DNA of 64,000 nucleotides from Histidinibacterium lentulum. Lineage in GTDB: Bacteria > Pseudomonadota > Alphaproteobacteria > Rhodobacterales > Rhodobacteraceae. The stretch spans positions 424,706 to 488,705 of the forward strand of contig NZ_ML119083.1 of NCBI RefSeq assembly GCF_003789055.1, given 5' to 3'. This document shows, in pieces, positions 30,105 through 38,969 of this stretch. The position numbers and the translations under genes were made by a program. Under the pieces are notes generated by a model that was given only the letters and a program-made list of their open reading frames with translations, had not been told where the DNA came from and ran no database searches. Positions within the stretch are counted from its first letter, which is position 1, and each line of letters starts with the position of its first letter.

Positions 30105-31480
30105 GCGGGCCGGTTTCCCTTTCGGAGCTGCGGAACGCGGCGATGGAGGCGCATCGCGCGGGCCGGCTCGACGAGGCGATGCGCGGCTACGCGCGCTATC
30201 TCGTGAACCGGCCCGTTGACGGGGCCATCTGGTCCAACCTCGGCGCGCTGCACCGGGCCGAGAAGCGCCACGACCAGGCCGTGCGCGCCCATGCGCGGGC
30301 CCATGCCGTCGATCCGAACGCGCCCTCGGTCCTGAACAACTATGCCAACGCACTGACCGATGTGGGCCGCTACGACGACGCCATCGCCCTGCGCCGCCAG
30401 CTTCTGGCGGCAAAGCCCGACGATCTGGCGCAGAAGGCCCTGCTGGGGCGGGCGTTGCGCGGCAAGGGCGACTATCAGGCGGCGATCGAGTGGCTTTCGG
30501 CGGCGCACCGGGCCCACCCCGAGGATGGGGAAATCGAGTTGCAGCTGGCCTTTGCCCTGCTGGGCCAGGGCGACTACGGTCGCGGGTTCGAGGCCTACCG
30601 TGCGCGCTGGCGCACCGACGAGATGAAGAAGCAGTCCGTGCCCTTTCCGAAATGGGAGGGGGAGGACCTGTCCGGCAAGACCGTGCTCGTGATGCCGGAG
30701 CAGGGCTTCGGCGATGCCGTTCTGATGATGCGGTTCCTGCCCTGGCTTAAGGAGCGGGCGGGACGGGTGATCTGCATCGCGGAAAAGCCCATGGCGCGAC
30801 TCTTCGCGGGTCTGCCCGGAGCGGACAGCGTGGTGACCGAGCTTGCGAGGGATGCGAAGGTCGACGCCTATCTCAACATCATGGATCTGCCGCGGCTGGG
30901 GCTTTCAGGGCGCGACGACGTCCCTCCGCCGGCGCAGCTGACGATCCCCGGGGATTCGCGCAGGCGGGCGCAGGCGATCGCCGCGCCCTACCGGGACCGT
31001 CTGCGTATCGGCGTGAACTGGAGTGGCAGCGTGACCTATCGGGCCAATGCCTTCCGGTCGTTCAGTCACAGGGAGTACCTGCCGTTCGCCGATCTGTCGG
31101 GGGTGCAGCTGTTCTCGCTCTACAAGGGGCCGGGGCTCGACGCCTTCCGCGCCGATGGCAGCGACGCCTTCATCGTCGATGCGGCCTCCACCGACCGGGA
31201 TTTCGCCGATTGCGCCGGGCTGATGCAGGAGATGGACCTGATCATCACCTCCGACACGGCCACCGCCCATGTGGCCGGGTCCCTCGGACTGCCGACCTGG
31301 GTCGTGCTCCACTGGGACAGTTTCTGGGTCTACATCCATGCCGGGTCCGCGACGCCCTGGTATCCGTCCATGCGGCTCTTCCGCCAGCCTGCGCCGCAGG
31401 ACTGGGACACGCCGCTCGGAGAGGTCCGCGCCGCGCTGGAGGAACGGATCGCGTCAGCCGGAGGCAAGGCAAATGGATGA
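30101..31480 (+). CDS. TPR protein with C-terminal GT9/GT41-like glycosyltransferase domain
   Basis: A 459-residue protein. The first 170 residues form about four tetratricopeptide repeats (for example AIWSNLGALHRAEKRHDQAV and SVLNNYANALTDVGRYDDAI). The rest resembles a heptosyltransferase-type GT-B domain, with MPEQGFGDAVLMMRFLPWL and the nucleotide-sugar-binding segment SDTATAHVAGSLGLPTWVVL. Related TPR-glycosyltransferases are often encoded near flagellin or surface-glycan genes. It overlaps the preceding gene by four bases and the next by eight. Confidence 0.85.
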   Translation: MSGPVSLSELRNAAMEAHRAGRLDEAMRGYARYLVNRPVDGAIWSNLGALHRAEKRHDQAVRAHARAHAVDPNAPSVLNNYANALTDVGRYDDAIALRRQLLAAKPDDLAQKALLGRALRGKGDYQAAIEWLSAAHRAHPEDGEIELQLAFALLGQGDYGRGFEAYRARWRTDEMKKQSVPFPKWEGEDLSGKTVLVMPEQGFGDAVLMMRFLPWLKERAGRVICIAEKPMARLFAGLPGADSVVTELARDAKVDAYLNIMDLPRLGLSGRDDVPPPAQLTIPGDSRRRAQAIAAPYRDRLRIGVNWSGSVTYRANAFRSFSHREYLPFADLSGVQLFSLYKGPGLDAFRADGSDAFIVDAASTDRDFADCAGLMQEMDLIITSDTATAHVAGSLGLPTWVVLHWDSFWVYIHAGSATPWYPSMRLFRQPAPQDWDTPLGEVRAALEERIASAGGKANG

Positions 31481-31877
31481 CATCCTCGTGCCCACCTCGC
31501 CAGGCGAGCTGATCGACAAGCTGACGATCCTGCGGCTCAAGAGCGAGCGGATCACCGATGCGGGCCGCCTTGCCAACGTGCGCCACGAGAAGGCGGTGCT
31601 CGATGCCACGGCGTGCGCCCATCTGCCCGACAGCGCGGAGCTGGCGGCGCTCTGGGAGGAGCTCTACGGGATCAACGCCGAACTCTGGCAGATCGAGGAC
31701 GACATCCGCGATTGCGAGCGAGAGGGCGATTTCGGGCCGAGGTTCGTGGCGCTGGCGCGGGCCGTCTACCGGACCAACGACCGTCGTGCGGCGGTCAAGA
31801 AACGGATCAACGAGGCGCTGGGCTCGGCGCTGGTGGAGGAGAAATCCTACGCCGATTACGGGGCTGACGGCGCATGA
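31473..31877 (+). CDS. DUF6165-type small protein
   Basis: A 134-residue, largely helical protein beginning MDDILVPTSPGELIDKLTIL, which matches the small DUF6165 family found beside glycosyltransferases and FkbM methyltransferases. It has a charged central coiled-coil-like part and no signal peptide. Its function is not known. Overlaps on both sides (8 bases upstream, 4 downstream) tie it to its neighbours. Confidence 0.82.
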   Translation: MDDILVPTSPGELIDKLTILRLKSERITDAGRLANVRHEKAVLDATACAHLPDSAELAALWEELYGINAELWQIEDDIRDCEREGDFGPRFVALARAVYRTNDRRAAVKKRINEALGSALVEEKSYADYGADGA

Positions 31878-32641
31878 CCCCGGCCGAACGCGTCGCCGCG
31901 GCCCGCCGCGAGCTGAGCCTCGCCCGGGCCGAACTGCAGGAGGTGCTGCGCCGGGACCGGACGCGACGGCGCGGCGCGGCGATGCGGCAGCTTCATGAGA
32001 TCGACCGGATGCTGCGCCCCGACGATCCGTGGCGGTCGCAGGCGGGGCAGGACCGGGTGGTCGACCGCCTGCTGGGCTGCAAGAGCGGCGGTGTCTTCGT
32101 CGATGTCGGCGGCTATGACGGCGTGACCGGGTCCAACACCCTCTTCTTCGAGGAGACTCGCGGTTGGACAGGCGTCCTCGTGGAGCCCGTGCCGGCGATG
32201 CTGGACCGCGCGCGGGTGCGGCGACGGTGTCCCTGTCTCGGCGTCGCAGTCGCCACGCGCGAGGGCGAGGCGGAGTTCATCGAGGTCACCCGTGGCTATA
32301 CCCAGATGTCGGGTCTCGCGGGCACCTATGACCCCGCCCTTCTCGAGAGGGTTCGGTCCGATCCCCGCCACCGGGAGGATGTGCGGCGTGTGCCGACGCG
32401 GACGCTGAGCTCGATCCTGACGGGCGAGGGCGTGCCCGATCCCGATTACCTCTCTCTCGACATCGAGGGCGGTGAGGTCGCCGTGCTGGAGGAATTTCCG
32501 TTCGAGAAGCACCGCATCACCGCATGGTCGATCGAGAACAACACCGCCGATCCGCGCATTCCCGAGATCATGCGGGCGAACGGCTACGATCTGGTCGAGT
32601 TCTGCGGTCCGGACGACATCTATCTAAAATCCGGCGTATAA
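31874..32641 (+). CDS. FkbM-family SAM-dependent methyltransferase
   Basis: A 255-residue methyltransferase of the FkbM type. The SAM-binding motif is VFVDVGGYDGVTGSNT (near residue 75). The conserved YLSLDIEGGEVAVLEEF lies in the C-terminal half. The first 40 residues form a charged helix. Members O-methylate sugars or polyketides; given the adjacent glycosyltransferases, methylation of a glycan is the most likely job (inference). It starts at the ATGA overlap with the DUF6165 gene and ends the group about 100 bases before motB. Confidence 0.88.
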   Translation: MTPAERVAAARRELSLARAELQEVLRRDRTRRRGAAMRQLHEIDRMLRPDDPWRSQAGQDRVVDRLLGCKSGGVFVDVGGYDGVTGSNTLFFEETRGWTGVLVEPVPAMLDRARVRRRCPCLGVAVATREGEAEFIEVTRGYTQMSGLAGTYDPALLERVRSDPRHREDVRRVPTRTLSSILTGEGVPDPDYLSLDIEGGEVAVLEEFPFEKHRITAWSIENNTADPRIPEIMRANGYDLVEFCGPDDIYLKSGV

Positions 32642-32743
32642 TCCGGCACTCGCCGATCGGATTGTGGCGACCCTGCCCGAAGTTTGCCCGCCCCGTGCCC
32701 CATCCGGCCACGAGTCTGGCTGCGGCACAGCAAGGGGGCGGGC

Positions 32744-33595
32744 ATGTCTGCGCAGCCGAACGCACCGATCATCGTCAAGCGGAAGAAGGTCGTCGTCGCG
32801 GGCGGCCACCACGGAGGCGCGTGGAAGGTCGCCTATGCCGATTTCGTCACCGCCATGATGGCGTTCTTCATGCTGATGTGGCTGCTCAACGCCACCACGG
32901 AGCAGCAGAGGAAGGGCATCGCCGACTATTTCTCGCCCACGATCCCGATCAACAGGATTTCGGGGGGCGGAGACGGCGCATTCGGCGGCGATAACATCTT
33001 TGTCGAGGACAGGCTCGCCGAGAATGGCGATGTGGCCACGGTCGAGAGCGCCGGAAACGAGGAGACCGTCGCTTTCGAGCAGGGCACCGACGACTCCGAT
33101 GCGGAGCCCGCACAGGTCGCGGCCCTGCGCGAGGTCGAGGACCAGCTTCTTGGGCGGGGCGGCGAGAGCCTCATTTCCGAGAATGCCCTGCGCCATGTCG
33201 TGACGCGACTGACCGACGAAGGCCTGATCATCGAACTCTTCGATCTGGACGATGCGCGGCTCTTCGAACCGGGGACAGCGATCCCGCGACCTGTGACGGA
33301 GGAACTGGCGCGGATCTTCGCCCGCGTCTTCGCGCTGGTCGAGAACGATGTTGCGGTGGACGGACACACGCGCTCGCGCCCTGTCGTGCTGGCGGAGAAT
33401 CCGGTGTGGGATCTGTCGATCAACCGCGCCTCGGCCTTCCGGAGGCTGATGGAGGAGGCCGGTCTGGACCGCGGGCGTCTCGTGCGGGTGACCGGTCACG
33501 CCGACCGGGAGCTTGCCACGCGCAACGCTCTCGATGTCCGCAACAACCGCCTGGAGGTCATCCTGCTGCGGTCCGACATGATGGGCGCGCGTTAG
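32744..33595 (+). CDS. motB: Flagellar motor stator protein MotB
   Basis: A 283-residue MotB. The cytoplasmic N-terminus is followed by one membrane helix (YADFVTAMMAFFMLMWLL, about 31-48) carrying the proton-binding aspartate D33, equivalent to D32 of E. coli. A C-terminal OmpA-like peptidoglycan-binding domain contains VDGHTRSRPV, NRASAFRR and VTGHADRE. It anchors the stator to the cell wall and forms the ion channel with MotA, encoded 11 kb away. The ATG at 32744 follows AGGGGGC; an in-frame start at 32684 lacks family similarity. The TAG stop is part of the CtrA-like site before flgE. Confidence 0.95.
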   Translation: MSAQPNAPIIVKRKKVVVAGGHHGGAWKVAYADFVTAMMAFFMLMWLLNATTEQQRKGIADYFSPTIPINRISGGGDGAFGGDNIFVEDRLAENGDVATVESAGNEETVAFEQGTDDSDAEPAQVAALREVEDQLLGRGGESLISENALRHVVTRLTDEGLIIELFDLDDARLFEPGTAIPRPVTEELARIFARVFALVENDVAVDGHTRSRPVVLAENPVWDLSINRASAFRRLMEEAGLDRGRLVRVTGHADRELATRNALDVRNNRLEVILLRSDMMGAR

Positions 33596-33606
33596 CGGGA
33601 CCTTAA
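33592..33606 (+). promoter_or_regulatory. CtrA-like box upstream of flgE
   Basis: TTAG (33592-33595), seven bases, then TTAA (33603-33606) matches the CtrA consensus TTAA-N7-TTAA with one mismatch. It lies 62 bases upstream of the flgE start and overlaps the motB stop codon. Confidence 0.5.
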
Positions 33607-33668
33607 GCCCGTGGGCTGTATGGCCGGGAATGAGAGCGTGCACCCAGCCATGCAGAAAGGTCCCGACC

Positions 33669-34973
33669 ATGACGATCTCTTCCTCGCTCAATGCCGGAGT
33701 CGCCGGTCTCAGCGCCAACGCCAGCCGTCTTGCGACGATCTCCGACAACATCGCCAACAGCGCGACCTTCGGCTACAAACGCGCGGTCACCGACTTCCAC
33801 TCCATGGTCATCAACGGCTCCCGCGGGTCCTATTCGGCCGGGGGCGTCCGGGCGACGACGAATCGGCTCATCGACGAACGGGGGTCGATCACCTCCACCA
33901 GCAACGTGAGCGACCTCGCAGTGCGAGGGCGGGGCATGATGCCGGTCACGACCGAATCCGCGATCGGCGTCGGGAACGTGGGCTCGGAATTCCTTCTGAC
34001 GACCACAGGATCGTTCCGTCCGGACAAGGAGGGATACCTGAGGTCCGAAAGCGGCCTCGTCCTCATGGGCTGGCCCGCGACCCCTGACGGGACGATCCCG
34101 GGCTATCCGCGGGATACGGCCACGGGGCTGGAACCGATCCGGATCAACGCCAACCAGGCCGCGGGCGAGGCGACGACCTATGTCGATCTCGGCATCAACC
34201 TTCCCGCCACCTCGACCCAGTACGGGGCCGACGGTTTCCCCGAAAGCCTGACCATCGCCTACTTCGACAACCTCGGGACGTCCGAGGAACTGACGGTCGA
34301 ATTCAGCCCCACGGTGCCTGCGGCGGCGGGATCCTCCAACGAATGGACAATGACGGTGCGCGACAGCGCTTCCGCCGGTGCCGTGGTGGGCGAATACATC
34401 CTGCAGTTCGATTCCACGCGCGGCGCGGGCGGCACGCTCCAGTCGGTGACCGCAGTGACGGGCGGCGGCCATGACAACGCGACCGGGCGCGTCGATGTCA
34501 CGGTGGCCGGCGGACCGCTCGGCATCGGGATCGGTCAGCTCGGGCAGCAGGGCGGCCTGACGCAGCTCTCCGACACCTTCGCCCCGGTTTCCGTTCAGAA
34601 GGACGGCAATCCCGTGGGCAACATGACCTCCATCGACATCGACGCCAATGGCTTCGTCCGCGCCTCCTTCGACACCGGCATCAACCGCGTGATCTACCAG
34701 ATCCCGCTCGTCGACGTGACGAACTTCAACGGGCTGGAGGCGCTGGACAGCCAGACCTACCAGGTGGGCCCCAATTCCGGCAGCTACTTTCTGTGGGACG
34801 CGGGCGACGGGCCCACGGGCGACCTGCTGAGCTACGCGCTGGAGGAATCCGCCACCGACGTGGCCGGCGAGCTGACCAGCCTGATCCAGACGCAGCGGGC
34901 CTACTCCTCGAACGCCAAGGTCATTCAGACCGTCGACGAGATGCTGCAGGAAACCACCAACATCAAGCGATAG
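33669..34973 (+). CDS. flgE: Flagellar hook protein FlgE
   Basis: A 434-residue axial protein. The N-terminal rod/hook motif reads SLNAGVAGLSANASRLATIS followed by DNIANSATFGYKR. The C-terminal motif is QTQRAYSSNAKVIQTVDEML, and a central domain of about 280 residues forms the hook surface. It polymerises into the universal joint between rod and filament after export. The ATG at 33669 follows AAAGG; an upstream in-frame start at 33630 adds residues unlike the family. It heads flgE-flgK-flgL-flgI, closely spaced, behind a CtrA-like site. Confidence 0.95.
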   Translation: MTISSSLNAGVAGLSANASRLATISDNIANSATFGYKRAVTDFHSMVINGSRGSYSAGGVRATTNRLIDERGSITSTSNVSDLAVRGRGMMPVTTESAIGVGNVGSEFLLTTTGSFRPDKEGYLRSESGLVLMGWPATPDGTIPGYPRDTATGLEPIRINANQAAGEATTYVDLGINLPATSTQYGADGFPESLTIAYFDNLGTSEELTVEFSPTVPAAAGSSNEWTMTVRDSASAGAVVGEYILQFDSTRGAGGTLQSVTAVTGGGHDNATGRVDVTVAGGPLGIGIGQLGQQGGLTQLSDTFAPVSVQKDGNPVGNMTSIDIDANGFVRASFDTGINRVIYQIPLVDVTNFNGLEALDSQTYQVGPNSGSYFLWDAGDGPTGDLLSYALEESATDVAGELTSLIQTQRAYSSNAKVIQTVDEMLQETTNIKR

Positions 34974-35000
34974 AGGCGGCGGGCGCCCGGGGACAATGCC

Positions 35001-36431
35001 ATGAGCATAGGAAACACCATCGCCGCGGCGCTGAGCGGATTGAACGTCGCATCGCGGCGGGCTGAGGTCGTCGCCTCCAATGTCGCGAACGCGATGACAG
35101 AGGGATACGGCCGGCGCTCGCTGGCGGTGTCCAGCCATGGTCTTGGCGGTGTCCGTGTCGAAGGGGTGCACCGCCAGGTCGATGCGGGCCTGATCGCCGC
35201 GCGCCGGCTGGCCGACGCGGATCTCGAAGCCGGTCGCTTCGCGGCGGATCACCTCGGCCGGATCGAGCTCATGGTCGGGCGGATCGGAGAGGACGGAGGG
35301 CTCGCCGGTCGTCTGGCGGAGGTGGAAGCCTCTCTCGTCGCGGCCGCGGCGGATCCCGCCTCCGAGATCCGGCTGACCCGCGTGACCGATGCCCTGGGCG
35401 CACTGTCGGACACTCTCAACAGCGCCTCGGACGGCATCCAGTCCCTGCGGTCGGATCTCGACGGGACGATCGCGGAGCAGGTCGCGGCGCTCAACGGGGC
35501 GCTCGTACGGGTCGAACGGCTGAACGTGACCATCGCGGAGTCGGCGCACAGCGGAGTCGATCCGTCCGCCCTGATGGACCAGCGACAGCAGGCGGTGGAC
35601 AGCATCGCCGCCCTCGTCCCGATCCGTGAGATCGACCGCGGAGGAGGCGAGATCGCCCTGATGTCGGTTGCCGGGCAGATGCTTCTCGACGGGCGCGCCT
35701 ATCGGTTCGATTTCGCGCCGGCCACCTATGTCACGGCCGACATGACCCTTGCCTCCGGCGCGCTGTCGGGCCTGTCAGTCAACGGTTTAGCCATCGCGGG
35801 CGACGGGGTCGGACGTCTGGTCGGCGGCCGTCTCGGGCAGGCTTTCGCCCTGCGCGACGCCGTTCTGCCTGCTGCCCAGGACAGCCTCGACCCTCTGGCC
35901 CGCGACCTCATCGAGCGGCTCTCCGGACCGGCCGATCCGACGCTTGGTCCCGGAATGTCCGGTCTGATGACCGACGCGGGAACCGGCCTCGCGCCCGGAC
36001 ACCTTCCCGGTCTGGCGGGGCGCATTGCGCTCAACGCGGCCGTCGATCCCGCGCGCGGCGGCGCAGCCCGGCTGCTCCGCGACGGCCTGGCTTCCGCTGG
36101 GCCGGGCCCGGCGGGCAGCGCCGTACAACTCGAGCGCTGGACCGACGCCCTGCGCGAGGCACTGCCCCTCGCCTCCGGCGGACAGGCCCGCTCCGCCGCC
36201 GGCCATGCCGCCTCGACACTTGCGGAAATCGGAGCCGCGCGCGTTTCGGCAGAGCGGGACACGGCCTTTCATGGCGCGCGCCGCGACACGCTCAGGAACG
36301 CCGAGCTGAGCGGCGGCGTGGATACGGACGTCGAGCTGCAGAGCCTTCTGCAGATCGAGCAGGCCTACGCCGCCAACGCCCAGGTTCTCAGGACCGTCGA
36401 CTCCCTGATCCGCATTCTGCTGGAGTTCTGA
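35001..36431 (+). CDS. flgK: Flagellar hook-associated protein FlgK
   Basis: A 476-residue HAP1 with the N-terminal axial motif MSIGNTIAAALSGLNVASRR and VASNVANAMTEGYGRR. The C-terminal LLQIEQAYAANAQVLRTVDS is diagnostic. It is shorter than the roughly 550-residue enterobacterial protein because the central domain is reduced. It forms the first hook-filament junction layer. It lies 27 bases after flgE and three before flgL. Confidence 0.92.
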   Translation: MSIGNTIAAALSGLNVASRRAEVVASNVANAMTEGYGRRSLAVSSHGLGGVRVEGVHRQVDAGLIAARRLADADLEAGRFAADHLGRIELMVGRIGEDGGLAGRLAEVEASLVAAAADPASEIRLTRVTDALGALSDTLNSASDGIQSLRSDLDGTIAEQVAALNGALVRVERLNVTIAESAHSGVDPSALMDQRQQAVDSIAALVPIREIDRGGGEIALMSVAGQMLLDGRAYRFDFAPATYVTADMTLASGALSGLSVNGLAIAGDGVGRLVGGRLGQAFALRDAVLPAAQDSLDPLARDLIERLSGPADPTLGPGMSGLMTDAGTGLAPGHLPGLAGRIALNAAVDPARGGAARLLRDGLASAGPGPAGSAVQLERWTDALREALPLASGGQARSAAGHAASTLAEIGAARVSAERDTAFHGARRDTLRNAELSGGVDTDVELQSLLQIEQAYAANAQVLRTVDSLIRILLEF

Positions 36432-36434
36432 TCC

Positions 36435-37445
36435 ATGCCCACACTCACCACCGGAGACCTCTCGCGCCATTTCCTTGCGGGGACCCGCACCCGGCAGATC
36501 AAGGCGGAGCTTCAGACTCTCCATCAGGAACTGGGCACCGGACGCGTGGCGGACACCGCGCGCCACCTGGGCGCCGATACAGGGCGGCTCCTGCACATGG
36601 ACCATCGCTTGGCTGCAATCGACAGCCACGTCGGCGCCAATCGTCTGACCGCCGACCGGCTTGCCCACATGCAGATCAGCCTCGACGCGATGGAGAGCCG
36701 GCGCAGCGGACTCGCCGATCACGCCCTGTCGCTTCCCGCGTCGGTCTCCGACGTCCAGCTAGACGGCTTCGCGGATGCGGCGAGGACCGGGTTCTCCGCG
36801 ATGGTCGCGGATCTCGGGGTCTCCCTTGCCGGTCGCCGTCTGTTCGGCGGCGCAGCTTCCGACGGGCCGGTCCTCGCGAGCCCGGATGCGATCCTGGCGG
36901 AGCTTCGCGGCGCGGTATCCGGCGCGGCCACGGCCGATCAGGTCGCGGCCCGGATCAGCGACTGGTTCGCTGCGCCCGGCGGCGGGTTCGAGACCATGGG
37001 CTATCTCGGCGCCACCGGAGCAGCGGAGACCCAGAGGCTCGGCGACGGCAGCGTGGCCATCGTTTCCGTTCGCGCGGACAGTGCGGAACTGCGCGACGTC
37101 CTCGCGGCGGCGGCCCTGGCCGCCATCCTCGACGGCGGGCCGCCCGGCCTCCCGGGCGAAGAACGCGGCGCGCTGGCCCGCCTCAGCGGTCTTGCGCTTC
37201 TGTCGGCGGCCGCTCCTTTCGCCGAGAGCCGGGGGCGTCTCGGACGCGCCGAACAGGCGGTGGAAACGGCGACGGTCCGGCTGCAGTCGGAACGGACATC
37301 GTTGCTCATGCAGCGGAACGACATGGTGGCCTCCGATCCGTTCGCGACAGCGACTCGCCTCGAGGCTGTCCGGACCCAGCTTCAGATCACCTTCGAGGTC
37401 ACCGCCCGCCTCGCGGGCCTGAGCTTCGCGGACTACATCCGATGA
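36435..37445 (+). CDS. flgL: Flagellar hook-associated protein FlgL
   Basis: A 336-residue flagellin-like protein beginning MPTLTTGDLSRHFLAGTRTR, with N- and C-terminal helical arms typical of HAP3. The closing segment RLEAVRTQLQITFEVTARLA takes the place of the usual C-terminal coiled coil. It joins FlgK to the filament. The pairing with flgK upstream and the flgI overlap (ATGA at 37442) support the call; primary similarity is moderate. Confidence 0.85.
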   Translation: MPTLTTGDLSRHFLAGTRTRQIKAELQTLHQELGTGRVADTARHLGADTGRLLHMDHRLAAIDSHVGANRLTADRLAHMQISLDAMESRRSGLADHALSLPASVSDVQLDGFADAARTGFSAMVADLGVSLAGRRLFGGAASDGPVLASPDAILAELRGAVSGAATADQVAARISDWFAAPGGGFETMGYLGATGAAETQRLGDGSVAIVSVRADSAELRDVLAAAALAAILDGGPPGLPGEERGALARLSGLALLSAAAPFAESRGRLGRAEQAVETATVRLQSERTSLLMQRNDMVASDPFATATRLEAVRTQLQITFEVTARLAGLSFADYIR

Positions 37446-38545
37446 CGCGGCTGCTCCATCTGGTCATCGCGCTCGTCCTGTCGGCCACCGCCGCCGCGGC
37501 CATGCCGGTCCGGCTCAAGGATCTGGTGGAGTTCGACGGCGTCCGGTCGAACGATCTCGTCGGCTACGGCCTCGTCGTCGGTCTGAACGGGACCGGCGAC
37601 GGCCTGCGCAATTCGCCATTCACCGAAGAGATCCTGACCAACATTCTCGAGCGGCTCGGAGTGAATATCACCGGCGAACAGGTCCGTCCGCGTAACGTCG
37701 CCGCGGTTCTGGTGACCGCAAGCCTGCCGCCGTTCGCCCGCGCCGGAAGCCCCGTGGACGTGACCGTCTCGGCCATCGGCGATGCGAGCTCATTGCTCGG
37801 AGGGACCCTGGTGATGACTCCCCTCAACGCCGCGGACGGGCAGATCTATGTGGTGGCCCAGGGCACGATCATCGCCGGCGGAGCGGTGGTCGAGGGCGCG
37901 GCAGCGCAGGTCACGCAGGGGGTGCCGACCTCCGGGGTCATTCCCTCCGGCGGCACGGTGGAGCGGGAGGTCGCCTTCGAGTTCGCGGGCCTGACGACGT
38001 TGCGGCTCGCGCTCCGGACGCCGGATTTCACCACGGCCGCCCGAATCGAACATGCGATCAACGCCACCTTCGGCGGCCCGGTCGCGCTGATGCTCGATGC
38101 CGGGACGGTCGAACTCGACATCCTGCGGACCGGCTTGCCCTCTCCCGCCCATGCGCTCGGTCACGTGGAGAACATCATGGTCGAACCCGAACGCCGGGCT
38201 CGCGTCGTGGTGGATCAGCATTCCGGAACGATCGTCATGGGAGAAGATGTCCGCATCAGCCGCGTGGCCGTCAGCCAGGGCAACCTGACCCTGCGGATCG
38301 AGGAGGCCCCTCTCGTCGTCCAGCCGAACCCGTTCTCGCCCGGCGAAACCGTCATCGTGCCGCGCACGGGCGTGGCGATCGAGGAGGAACCGGGCATAGG
38401 TTTGGCCGAGGTCCGGGGCGGCGCGTCCCTGTCCGAGGTCGTCGCCGGGTTGAACGCCCTCGGTGTCTCGCCAAGAGACATGATCGACATCCTCAAGAGC
38501 ATCAAGGCCGCCGGCGCGCTGCACGCGGAGTTCATCGTTCGCTGA
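37442..38545 (+). CDS. flgI: Flagellar P-ring protein FlgI
   Basis: A 367-residue protein with a Sec signal peptide (MTRLLHLVIALVLSATAAAA). The strong FlgI signatures are RLKDLVEFDGVRSNDLVGYG, GLVVGLNGTGD and the C-terminal LNALGVSPRDMIDILKSIKA. It assembles the peptidoglycan-level bushing around the rod and normally needs the chaperone FlgA, encoded at 52614-53027. Its start overlaps the flgL stop. It is the last gene of the flgEKLI unit. Confidence 0.96.
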   Translation: MTRLLHLVIALVLSATAAAAMPVRLKDLVEFDGVRSNDLVGYGLVVGLNGTGDGLRNSPFTEEILTNILERLGVNITGEQVRPRNVAAVLVTASLPPFARAGSPVDVTVSAIGDASSLLGGTLVMTPLNAADGQIYVVAQGTIIAGGAVVEGAAAQVTQGVPTSGVIPSGGTVEREVAFEFAGLTTLRLALRTPDFTTAARIEHAINATFGGPVALMLDAGTVELDILRTGLPSPAHALGHVENIMVEPERRARVVVDQHSGTIVMGEDVRISRVAVSQGNLTLRIEEAPLVVQPNPFSPGETVIVPRTGVAIEEEPGIGLAEVRGGASLSEVVAGLNALGVSPRDMIDILKSIKAAGALHAEFIVR

Positions 38546-38969
38546 GCGACGGCGGTTGCGCCGGGGCCCCGCGCCGTCGGACGCGACCTCTGGAGCTGCC
38601 ACCGCGCGACCGGATCAGCCTCCGCCCCGGGGGGGCCGGTTCCGGCGCAGACACGCGGCACGGCGCGCCCCCGACATGCGGAGGGTCCGGCGTCGGGAAG
38701 ACCGCAGCGGCTTCAGATCGCCAGGGGCAGGATCCGGCTCCGGGACAGAGGCCCGAAGTTTGACCGTGCCAAGGCGAGCGTGATCCGCTGTCAGGGCCAA
38801 TCCGATCAGGGCTAGATCTCAACGCGCCTCGACGGTCCGGACGTGCGGCCGGCTGGCCTGACCGTCGGCGTCAAGGGTGCAGCCGTTTCGTGACGGACCC
38901 GACAGGGCGCGGGACACGGGTCTTCGGCAGCGACAAGTCGTGGCGCCGGTGCGACCTGGCGTCCCGGGA
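38546..38969. other. 424-base gap between convergent flgI and fliP, no gene recognised
   Basis: No frame here shows a convincing start, ribosome-binding site or family signature. A hairpin sits just after flgI (38547-38579). On the minus strand around 38700-38815 a short frame opens with a hydrophobic stretch (DLALIGLALTADHARLG), but it lacks an ATG and could be chance. A decayed gene downstream of fliP is possible. Confidence 0.5.
38547..38579 (+). terminator. Hairpin after flgI
   Basis: CGACGGCG (38547-38554) pairs with CGCCGTCG (38572-38579), with a self-complementary GGGGCCCC in the loop region. It begins one base after the flgI stop. No T-run follows, so termination is plausible but uncertain. 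Confidence 0.45.

Noticed and set aside
32637..32642. TATAAT resembling a -10 box before motB
   Set aside because: It overlaps the FkbM gene stop, lies about 100 bases from motB and has no -35 hexamer at suitable spacing.
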